The translations under genes were made by a program, and so were the position numbers. Of a stretch of DNA of 64,000 nt, positions 24,111 to 35,500 are shown piece after piece. Location: contig JANTQA010000036.1 in the NCBI GenBank assembly GCA_027625915.1, forward strand, positions 11,429,001 to 11,493,000, read 5' to 3'. The notes below the pieces were generated by a model that was given only the letters and a program-made list of their open reading frames with translations, had not been told where the DNA came from and did not search any database. Origin of the DNA: Anaeramoeba flamelloides (Eukaryota > Metamonada > Anaeramoebidae). Position 1 is the first letter of the stretch, and each line of letters starts with the position of its first letter.

Positions 24111-25784
24111 AATTTAAGTTAATAAATATATACCAATTCTATATTTTGTTCTAGTTAAATTCATTTTTTTAGGAATAAACAATCTCATTAAATAGATTAA
24201 TTCAAAAAGACATAATTAAAAAATTTTAATTAATTGAATTGTTTATAATTATTTAACATTGGCAATATAACCAAAAAATAAATAATAATTAATTATCAAT
24301 ATTAATAAATCTATTTTGAAATAAAAGATTGTTAACAATTGAGATTTAACCACAAAACAATTATTAGTAGATTAGTTGAAATTCAATCAACTTTTATTGA
24401 TCGATGAATCAGATTTCATATACTCAAGTAATTTTATTCGAGTTTAACTTTTTAAATTAATTTAACTTTAATTAAACATAAATTGTAGTAAAAAAATTGA
24501 TCAATAATAGGTATTCAATTGAGTTGTCAAAATTAATAAAAAAAAAAAAAAAATGACTAAAAAATGATAAAAATATTGGCCATACATTACAAAAATCTAA
24601 ATTATTACCAAATTTCAAAGAAATGTATTTATGTGATGTTTTTTATACTCCTAGTCCTTAAAAAATTGTTTAAAGTGTTTATAATTTTGAATTTTAGTTT
24701 AGTTTGCTAAAATTTTGAAAGTTAGTTTCTTGGATTTTTTTTTATAGTTTATGATAATATTATCAAATATAAAGCTTTGAAATTCCCAAAACATATAGAA
24801 ACCTATTCTTCTAATCAATTGAAAATATTTGTAAAAATTCAAAAAATAATTTCCTTTTGACGGATAAATATATAAATTATCAAGTAACCAATAATCATCC
24901 AAATTGGAATATTTATTAAATACTCTGAATCCATCAATTTTCAAATTTAAATGTATTTAACCAAAAAAACTTTCCAAATTTTCAAATTTTAATTGAGATT
25001 TTTTTCTTGAAATGAAAATCTAACTTTCCAATGAAATTTTAACAATAATAACCGTTTTTTACCAATTTAGAATTTGTTAATAACTATTAATTTGTTAAAA
25101 GAATTTGATTATTTGAATTTTATTTTAAATCTAGGACAATTATATGAGAAAAAAAATATCCTCAAAGTTATTCAATTTAAATAGTAAATTTAGACAAAAT
25201 TATAAAAGGAAGATACTAAAAAACAATAAATAAAACCCCAATTTTATATATGCAACAACAAAATAATTCTCATAACAGATATTTTGCATTATTTTGACTT
25301 TTATTCAATTCATACAATTACAATTCAAAAGATTTTAATTTTGGTTCATTTTTTATGTTAATTTTCAAACTTTTAGGAGTTTTTTTTTGATTTATAAATT
25401 TAACAAAGCTGTTTAAAATTGATGTATTCATAATATTTAATATGTACCTCAATTAAATAGGTTAATTGGTTGATTGGTAATTTATATATTTATCTATAAA
25501 AAGGGAATTATTTTTTGAATTTTTACAAATATTTTCAATTGATCCTAAAAATTGATTTTCAGGTGTTTTGGAAATTTTCAACCTTTAGGTTTGACAGTAC
25601 TCTAATTTAGAGATTAGTGAGAAAAATTACTGTTTCTAACGCCACACAAAAGTTTTGTATAAAAAATACTTTGAGTTAATCATTTCGGTTTTTTAGAATT
25701 ATTCAAAATTATTCAATGATTACTATTACTGATATTTTCAGAATAAAAATTGAAAAATTTTCAATTAATCTCCCATTTTCTTTT
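24111..25784. other. Gene-free AT-rich stretch
   Basis: I see no exon, RNA gene or clear repeat. An 81-codon open stretch on the minus strand (24944-24699) has aromatic-rich residues that might be a worn fragment of a LINE protein, but nothing confirms this. Confidence 0.25.
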
Positions 25785-27671
25785 CGAAGAGTATAACAAA
25801 TTCAAACATAGTTCATTTAAATATTTAGTGCTAAATTGAAAAATAAATAAAATGGAGGAAAATTTTTTCCCATGAATAATTTAATTACAAACAAATTCTA
25901 ATACTCAAATATAAATTGGAACTTAAAGTTACTTTCCGGAAGATCAGAATTAAATTTTGAAACTATTCATTAAATATTGATTTTTGGAAGATCTTGTCAT
26001 TTTTTTGTGTTAATTAAATAAATCAAATATTTTCTTTTTTTTAAAAGAATAATTTTTAAATTATTTTTCTATATATTTTTAAGTTAATGGATCTTTTTCA
26101 GAAATTTTAGTTATTTAAAAAAGTAATATGTTTGTATAAGAGACCAAACCCAAAAAGAAAGTCAACCAAAGAACTGTAATACATTTTTATCGATTGGTTT
26201 GAAAAAGTTTTGACTTCTTGAAAAATCTTTCTATTTTGAAAAATTATTTTAAAAAAAAAAATTAAAAAAAAAATTTGTGATTTGATTCAACCAATTAAAA
26301 ATAAAACAAAAAAAGTAAATAAATTCAAAGTAATTGGAAAAGAAAGAACAAGTGGTGATGTCTTATAAAAGTATAAAAAAAAGAAAATATGGTTCTTCCG
26401 TGGCTCGAACACGGGACATTTAGATCTTCAGTCTAACGCTCTTCCAGCTGAGCTAAAGAACCATACATTGAGAGTATATTTTTATATTGATATCTTTTTA
26501 AATTTTAATCAAATTAACAATCTTATATTTTAAACAATTAATTTATAATAATTTTTTTCTAACTGACTGAATATCTTCAACTCTACTACAACTCTATAGT
26601 TGAGTTTCAAATAATCAATAACGATCTCAAATTCACAATCTAAATATAAAAAATATCTTTTAAAATATAAATTATTTATTATTAAAAACTATTTTCTGGT
26701 ATCAATCTAAAAATTTCAATCTTGGAATTTCAAAAACTAAATTCTTTTTTACAAAATCTCAAAAAACCAAATACTGAATTAATTACAACAGAGGAACAAT
26801 TAAAATAACAAATACAAAATTAAATCAAACAACCAAAATTCTACAATTTTAAATATATACATATCAATCTTACTATATTAATTAAGTAAAAAATATCCCC
26901 CTTTTTTAAAATAAACAAAATATTTATTTTATTGTTTCTCAAAAATAAAAAAAAATTGGATTTTACAATTTAAATTTATAAAAATCAAATAATTTACAAG
27001 AAGATAAATTTATATTATCATATTGTTTTGATTGGAAATTTAGAATCTGACATCTTTCCAAAGTTAAAGAAGATTTCAATTTTTCTTGAAAATAAATAAA
27101 TAAAAAAAACAAAAAATAGATTACCTTTTAACATTTGATAAAATTTTTATTGAAATAAATTACTGAAAAACTCTTTTTTAATACTACCACTCTATATTGA
27201 AAATTTTAAACATCAAAATATCATTAGTTACAATATTTTTGAAAAGTACCAATTAAAACAGAATCTAATCTTAAAATTTTCAATTTTTATGAACTTTTTT
27301 CCATTAAATTTTTGGTTTTTATTAAATTATGATGTTAATTCAAGTAGAAATGATTTGATTCAAGAATTGTTTATATGAATGAGTGAAATTAATCAAAGAG
27401 TAAATCAAAAAAATAGACCCAAAAAGGTATATATTTAAAACCAATCTTTTCTTTATTTAGGACCAAACAAGGAAGATCTTTATTCTCAAAAAAAATAATT
27501 AAATCGAGAATGAAAAAAAAATTTAATCAAAATATAATCTTTTCAATTTATTCTTAATTTGTATAACTTCAAACAAGCAATTGGTATGAATTTCTCACCA
27601 CATTCTTATTTTATTATTTTTTGAAAACATATTTTTATAAATTTTTCTCTAAAATTCTTTTTTCAAATATA
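25785..27671. repeat. Duplicated ~1.89-kb segment, copy B, containing tRNA-Phe
   Basis: Direct partner of 19498-21372. The near-identical core is ~25850-26516. The outer parts, such as the block ending ATTTTTTGAAAACATATTT near 27640, are clearly homologous but more diverged. Confidence 0.8.
26390..26462 (-). tRNA. tRNA-Phe(GAA): tRNA-Phe (GAA), copy B
   Basis: Identical over all 73 bases to the copy at 20099-20171. It has the same acceptor stem, GAA anticodon, A and B boxes, and downstream T-rich terminator (ATATTTTCTTTTTTT on the minus strand). It should be functional. Confidence 0.97.
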
Positions 27672-27944
27672 TTTTTATGAAACAAGGCGAAAACAGAGAA
27701 TACCTTTTCAAAGACTCAAGTAAAAAGGATTGAATTCTTGAATTCAAAAAACAACCAACAAAAAGTTTAAACTCTAAGAAAAAGAAAATATTATCTCATG
27801 AGCTTATGGCAACGTTCTTCATTATTTTAGTTTTTTCAATAAAAGGAAAACAAAAAATTTGAAAATTAACCAAATTAGATCACTAAAATATTTTTTAACT
27901 GTAATTAAAAAATTATTATATTTTCCTGTACCAAATCTTGATTA

Positions 27945-28385
27945 CCATTCTGGAAAAAAAGTGAAACAAGAAGAAAAACTAAAACACGGTTTTCAATTGG
28001 GAACATTAATAGAACCTGGAAACAAATAGTATTTTCAATTAATAAAAGAATAAATAAATAAATAAAGGCAAAATGAAGCATTCAATAGAAAAAAAGTTTT
28101 TTTAATACTATCTTTTGGTAAGTGATTTTTCTTTGATTGATTAATTATTAAAAATTTGTTCAAAAAATTAATGATTTTTGTGATCTCGAAAACTACTCAA
28201 CAATTTCGATGAAAAGTATATTTAAATTGTATTTGTTGGTATGATTGGAAATAATATAATGAATTATGATTTGAAGTTAATTGGTTTCTTCTTTTTATTG
28301 ATTTTATTTTTGATTTTCAATTAAAGTTCCCAATAAAAAACTATGTTTCACTTTTTTTCTCTGTTTCAATTTTTTTAGAGAACAA
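27945..28385. mobile_element. Mariner-like MITE R2, copy 1 (~440 bp, diverged ends)
   Basis: Aligns over its whole length with 60451-60885. It shares TGGAAAAAAAGTGAAAC near the left end, CACGGTTTTCAATTGGGAACATT, the internal AATAAATAAATAAA and TGATTTGAAGTTAATTGGTT blocks, and GTTTCACTTTTTTTCTCTG at the right end. Its right terminus is less well preserved than in the partner. Confidence 0.65.
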
Positions 28386-28785
28386 TTTGATGAATTAAAT
28401 ATAAATTGTAATTAGAAATCATTTTGGTCAAATTCTTTTGAAATCACAAGTAATTTGTTTATCAAAAATATATAAACTTAATATTTTTTCCATTCTCAAA
28501 ATTAAAAATAAAAAACCAAGTATAAAAGAAGTAATTATTTCAAATGTTACAGATAAGATCAATAAATAAATAATTTTTTTTAATTTTTTATAGATAAATT
28601 TTATAATTTTTCTGATTTCCTTTTTTTTAATTGCTTTATAAATTTATTATACATGCTTAAATTCCATTCCCCTATATTTTTAGTAAAACATTCATTTATT
28701 GAGTTTTCAGAAATAATTTGAATAATTCCGTTACGCATAGACCAAGTCACTCAAAATTTGGTTAAAGTTTTTACAGACTTAATTA

Positions 28786-28998
28786 TAAACTAAATTTCAT
28801 AATAAATGAACCAATTTTTATTTATTTTTTTTTTAACTGTTTTTTATTTTATTTTTAGACAAAAAATAAATATCTCTTGAGTATAGAACTGAATATTAAA
28901 ATAGAAATTGTAATATTATAATAGATAACTTCAATTTATCAAAATCTTTCTTTTCAAAATTTGATTTTTAATGGACCAATGATTTTGAAATGGAGTTT
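28786..28998. mobile_element. Short MITE R4, copy 2
   Basis: The full-length ~213-base counterpart of 6251-6462. It has the same inverted ends (AAACTAAATTTCATAATAAA … ATTTTGAAATGGAGTTTA) and a shared interior (ACTGAATATTAAAAT, AATAGATAACTTCAATTTA). Between here and 29563 there is only AT-rich DNA and A runs. Confidence 0.6.
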
Positions 28999-29563
28999 AT
29001 TTAATAATTAGACATCATTAAATACTTTAGAATATATATTTTTTTATCAAGTTATTATTTCAGGTGATGCCACCTTTTTTGAAATAGAGTTTAGATATCT
29101 TATTGGATAATTTTTGTTTTAAATTACTTTTTTTAAAAGAATTATCTATAATTGATGTTTTTTGCTGTGTCATAACACTTACCAATTTTTTATATTAATA
29201 AAAATTATTTGTACTGTGTATCTAAAAAAAAAAAAAAAAATAAAAAAAAAATGAAATTACAGCATTTTGAATGTTTCCAAAATTTCCAAATTTCTGCTTT
29301 AACACTGTTAAATTCATACTAATTTTTTTTTTTTTAATTTTGGCTTGAGTGTCAATAAGAAAGAGGATTATTATATATATATACAAAATATCCATTCTCA
29401 ATATATTTTTAAAAGATCTTGAATTTTTTCAATCTAATAATTTGTTTGATCTTTTGGAAATTGAAATTAAAATATAAATAATAATAAAAAAATAAAAAAA
29501 AAAAAATAATATGAAAACAAAAATTAAATAACAAATTTCATGAAATCTATCTGAAGATAATAA

Positions 29564-32500
29564 TTATTTGTTCAATAATTCATATGTAAATTTTCTCAAA
29601 ATTTCAGAATCTTCAACTTTGATTAATGATCGATAGCGTACCAATCCGTTTGTTAAAGTTTTAACGAAATTTTTAGGTGATTCTAAAAGGAACTCTTGTG
29701 GTTCACTGTTGTATTTCAACTTTAAGAATACGTAATTTGATTCATTTTTGGGCTCAAAATAAACCGATTCTATTAAATGGAAGGAAATTTCTGACGAGAT
29801 TACGTTTGATTGAATTATTAAAAAGGAATCAAATGTTAACATGAAAAAAGTATTTTTTAATTTCTTCTTCTTTTGTGCTAACACTTTAAATTGATGTGTG
29901 TGATCAATATTTTCCAATTGGAAGCAATGGAAGTAAAGGTCTTGGAAGAAAGAGTTTCGTTCTTTTTCAGAACAAAAAACATATCTTCTAAATTGAGCGT
30001 CTATATTTGATTGTAGTCTTTTTTTATTTTTGAGTTCAGAATTCATTGGGGGCTTAAATTGTATTCTTAGTTCTGAATTGTTGGGGAAGTAGCTTATTCT
30101 AATGATATCTGAGATTTGTTTTTCGTTCAGAACCTTACGGTTTTTAGGCTTGATATTTAAAATCGTGCGTGTCGATAGTTTCACAAATCTGTTTTGTCTT
30201 CTGCCTTTGGAATTGACCTTTTTCACTTGAAAGGATGACGAGATATAATTTTTTGATTCTTGTGGCAAACTCAGCTTCTTGATATTAATAAATTTGCTAA
30301 TTTCCGAAAATGAAGTGATTTCGAGGATCTTTTTCCTGATATTATGTCCCTGAGTAATTTGAATAATTGTTTCAATGGTTCTAGAAAAGGGTGTTGGGTA
30401 TAAGATATAAATTTTTTTCAAATTATCTTTTATTTGGTTTTTTAATTTATTATTTAATAATAATAGACTGCGTTGTACTTGGATTTTCCTATTATCAGAC
30501 ACAACAGAAAAATTGGACATGTCAACAAAAATTGAAAAGCACTCTTCTTTTAATAACAACGGGCTTATTACTTTAATTACATAACCAATAAGTGGCTCCA
30601 AATTATTCCAAAATATTTTCGAAATTCGATGTAAAATTAAATATAATAATTTGTTTCCCTCTTTATCCTTGTCACCAATATAAATAAACCTTGTCCTTGC
30701 ATATTCTGTCATGTCCATTTTTTCGGTCACATTCCGATTCATCTTCATAATTTGGTTTTTTTTATGATTGTCGATCTTTGGTGGTGAGAAGTTACTGATC
30801 ATCTCAATCAGACGATCAATATCTAATTCATCAAAATTAAATTTTAATGTTGTTGTTTTTAAAAATTTTTGTAAAAAGATTTTCATTTTTTCTTGATGGC
30901 TTATTAAAAAGTTATGTAAAACAAATAAATCTTTGAATACAAAATCATGAATGTTAAAATGAAATCGATCGATTTTGCCACTTTTAATTTTCATTACAGG
31001 CTTTTGTTTCTTTTCCTTTCCATTTATCTCATTATTGTTATTGTTATTATCATTTTCATTGCCATTGCCATTGCCATTATCGTTGTTGTTGTTGTTGCTG
31101 CCATGGTTGTTGTCGTTGTCGTTGTCTTTGTCTTTGTCTTTGCCATTATCATTATTATTTTCGTTTTCGTTTTCGTTTTCTTTTTGATCATTTATTTGAT
31201 TTATTTTGTTTTGTTCTTCATTTTTTAAATTTATATCAATTTTTTTATCTGTTTTTGAATTTTCAGACTCGGAACTTGAATCGGAATAAGAATCAAAATT
31301 ATTTGGATCAGAACCAAAATCAGATAATAATGTTGAATCCGTGCTCTCGCTTGAAGAAGTTTCTTGATTTGAAAAGGAATAATCATTTCGTTCGACAAAA
31401 TGTAGAATCCATTGATTCAGTTTTTCTTGATTTTGATCTATAAAATCATCCAAAACACCATAACACGATAAATATTGATTTTTTTCTGAAAAATGAACAT
31501 TGTTCGTTAAATTTTGCAGTAATTTTGAACACCATACTAAATTTTTTCTTTTTTCAATTGGTATTTCAATGTCACGTGGAATAATATTATAAACTTTTGG
31601 TGTTACGATAGCTGGTGTAATAAATCTATTATTAATTATAAATGAAGATAATTTAAAAAAGAAAAAGTTTATTTATTATTTTAATTTTTAAGAAATTTTA
31701 TCAATACTTGGTTGAAAAAAAATTGTTTTTAACAATATAGGTAATGGAATAGTGGGAATGTATCCAAGATCGATTTGAAAAGTCTGGATTTGCACCCTCC
31801 CCCCTCCATCAATTTTGTGATTATTTATCTTTATTCTAAATTTTACAAAAGTTCTCCCAGATATAATTTCAAATGGAAATATAGAAAGCAGAAAATTTGA
31901 TTTGTGTTGAATAAAGCAACTGATTTTCAGAGAAATTATCTGATCTCAAATTACAATTTTGACTTTTTTTTTATTTTTTTTTTATTATTGTGAAGAGGGT
32001 GAAGCTTTAATATTCTAACAGTGGTTATGTTTTTTTTAATTTATTTTTTAATTGTAAAATTGATAGATTTTCAAAACAAAAACAAGAATTAAATAAAAAT
32101 CGCAGTTAACTTTTCTTGAATTTTAAAAGTTGAGTAAAATGTTGGATTTATCTCTATTATTTTGTATTATAGAAAACTGTAGTTATGTTTTCTATTTATT
32201 CTGAAAAGCTATCGTTTTTCTGAATAAAACAGAAAACTTTGGAAAATCTATGTGCCAGATGGCACTCGGCAGCACTTGATGGCACGACTGTTTATTGATA
32301 TTATTATTATATCCCGATAAATTTTAAATATTCTTGACCTTTCCACCCTGAACTATTTATTATTAAGTTTTATCTAACATTATTGAGATTTACATTTATT
32401 AATTTTAAGTTTTCTATTTGCCTAATTAATATTTTCGTTTTCTTTTTTTTTGAAAAATTTTAATTGGTCTGAAATATGTTGAAACCCCAGAAATTCTAAT

Positions 32501-35500
32501 TTTTTTTTTTTAAGTTTATATCTTCTTTTGTAAATTGATATTCTGGCTTGATCAATTTTAAATTTTAATAGATTAAACCTCTTTGGAAAAAAAATTTTAT
32601 TATCAAAAAGAAAAAAAATAATCATCAAAAATCTCATCTAAAATTGAAATTAGAAACTTTTATATCTTTTTCTAATGCAATACAATGCTTTACAAACAAC
32701 CAAATTGAATTGTTATTAAGTTGAGATTCAATTGCTGATAAATCACAATTTTGAATATTTGAATAGTAATATTCGTATTTAAGTTTAATAAAGATATTTT
32801 AGAATAAATTTTCCCTGATTTTTTGAAAATAGCTTGAAGTACATTCGAGTTTATATATTTTTATTTTTTTATTACAAATATTAATAAATACTTTAATATT
32901 TGGAATTCTTTTTCTTTTTTTTTTTTTTTTTTTTTTTTGGAAATATAAATAAGAAAATAAAGATGATATTGGTTACAATAGATGAAAGATTTATTTTTAA
33001 AGTTATTTCATTTATCTTATTTTAGTCTTCTTGAAATTTATTATAATATGATTTTATTTTACTATTATTCTTTGAATTTTTTCTAATAAAAATAATTTGA
33101 AACAATTTGATAACATGTTACAGCCATTGTAAAAAAGTGAAGATTTTTTTTTTTTTTGAGATTGTTAGAATTAAAACTTTTTTAAAGTTTTCTGTTTTAA
33201 TGAAATGGCTTTTTTTTTTTAAATACGTACTTTCCTTCCTACTCCAACCTTTATCTCATATTTAAAGGTCGAGTGCTCACTTTTATATAACATAAAACTT
33301 TAAAAAAGATTTTAATTCTTACCTCACTTTTTTTATTAAAAAAAAAAAAACTTGATAAAAGTTGAAATTCAAAAAAAGTTCTCACTTTTTTAAAATACAA
33401 AATTTCATAAAATTTTCAAAAAAGTCCTCACATTTTTAAAACAACTGTATCATTTTTTTTAATAATTATCCAAAATTTCAAACATATTAGGCTTTTTTAT
33501 CAAAAAGTCTAGAATACACGACAATGTAATTATTTCGTTTAAATATCCATTATTTTACGAATAATTGACATTTTCACAAAAAAATATTATATCATAAAAA
33601 AGTCAATTATTCCAAAAAAGTATTTTGAAAGTAATTTTTTGTTAAAAAAAAAAATGATATATTTTTTAAAAAATAATATTTTTCTTTTTAATTTTTCAGA
33701 ATTACTAGTCATTATATTAATCGATTTTTTTATTTATTACAAAATTTATAATTTTATAACTTTTTATACAACAACAAAAGGATGTTTAAAACAAAATTAT
33801 TTTTTAAAAGTGAACAAAAACCAAACAAAAAAGCATCAAGATAAGATCAAAACAATTATTGAATTTTGTTTTTCTTTGATCTGTAAATTTATTTATACGT
33901 ACCATCAACTCAAATAACAACTTAAAGGGGTAACATTTTTTAAAAATAAAATGAAATCTTGTAGAGATCTTTGAAAAAAATTTTTGTAATTTGTGCTTTG
34001 CCTTATGAAATGGAAGAGTTAGCCTCATCTAAACAATTTATTAATTTGAGTTTATTTGTTGAAATACAAAATTTCATATATTTCCGAAATAAAACCAAAA
34101 AAAGTAACCTATTATTTTTATTAACAATTAAGTTTATTCATGAAAATGGTAAAACATATTTTTTGTTTTATGTTGGAAAGTTTTGCTTTTGAAAGCAATT
34201 TTTTTTTTTTGTTAGTATTTTTAATTATTAATATTTCAATTTAAATATCATCAAATAAAGATAATTGAGGTCCAGGTGATGAAATAAATCAAAAGTTGAT
34301 AGAAATTTTATAAAATTTTATTGATGAAATTGGGATCTAATAAGCAAAAATATTTTATTCTTTAATGTTTAAAAAAAGTCGTTTTATTGTTTTCAAAAAA
34401 ATGAAAAAAAATTGCAAAAATAATTTTCAATTTTGAAAAATTTTTTTTACACAAATTGTTGGGTCTTCTTCACAAAGAATCATTATAACAATTTAAATCA
34501 TATTTGGATACAAAAAATCGATTTTGAATTTTGAGGATAAACTTTCCTAATCCCAAATATCTTTAAGAAAATTTTATTTTGAAAAATCGAATTTCTTCTT
34601 CGAATGAAAACATAATTTCTAAGTAAAATATGTAAATGACTTTAAAACTTTAATAGTTATAACAATTCTTCTTTTAAAAACAATATAAATATTTTTCAAT
34701 AGGTTGAATAAATCATTTTTTTGGTTAAACAAAAGAATTATCTCAAAAAAGAAAAAAAATCTTTATATTGATATTCCTGTCAATAAAGTCTTCGTATTAT
34801 GAAATAATGATCAAAACGGTAATAAATAAGGTAAAATCTTTTCTAGTGTAAGAAATAAAATGAATTTAAATAATTTTCTTGTTCATAAAAAAAATGGAAA
34901 AAAAAATTGATCTCACTAAAAAAAATTTTCTTTTCTGGGTTTCTTTGTTGATCTGAATTTTTTGACACTTCGTATCTACAAAATTCTTAAATAATGAATT
35001 ATCACCAATAAAATATTTTAAAATTTTGCCCTGTTTTTTTTTTTTATTTATTGATGAGGAAGTGTAAATTACACCCTAAGTGCCCTTTTACTTAAATTTC
35101 CTTTTAGGAATTTAAGCGTAAAATCATAGATTCTACGGTTGTTGATTAATGAAAATAATTTTAAGCTGTCTTGACTTAAAATTATTTCCTTAAAATTTAA
35201 TTTTTTTAATTTATTTAAAAATATCAATCTATATTTTGTATAAGAAGTACATACCCAAAAAAGTGATCAATATTTTCTATTATCTCTTTATGTTCATATT
35301 TTAAACATAAAGGGCTAAAATTTATTTGAGTTTTTATTTATTACATAGTAATATCTATTTAAGCAGTTAGTAAATGTTCTGAATTTTAGAATTGCTGAAC
35401 TTGATGGATAACTTAATTATTTTTGATTAATAAATATTTTTTTTTGGTTTTTAATTATTTAAAAATATTCTTGTGGAGTGTCGTCAAGTGCCGCAGAGTT

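Noticed and set aside
32422-32637. Minus-strand 71-codon frame inside the RasGAP intron, tested as a missing GAP exon
   Set aside because: Residues do not match RasGAP, and the exons at 37102 and 31625 already join in phase with no gap in the domain.
33639-34192. Open + strand stretches of 73-92 codons
   Set aside because: They lie in intron and dispersed-repeat DNA, are Phe/Lys/Ile-rich, and are not conserved in the repeat partner at 22.5 kb.
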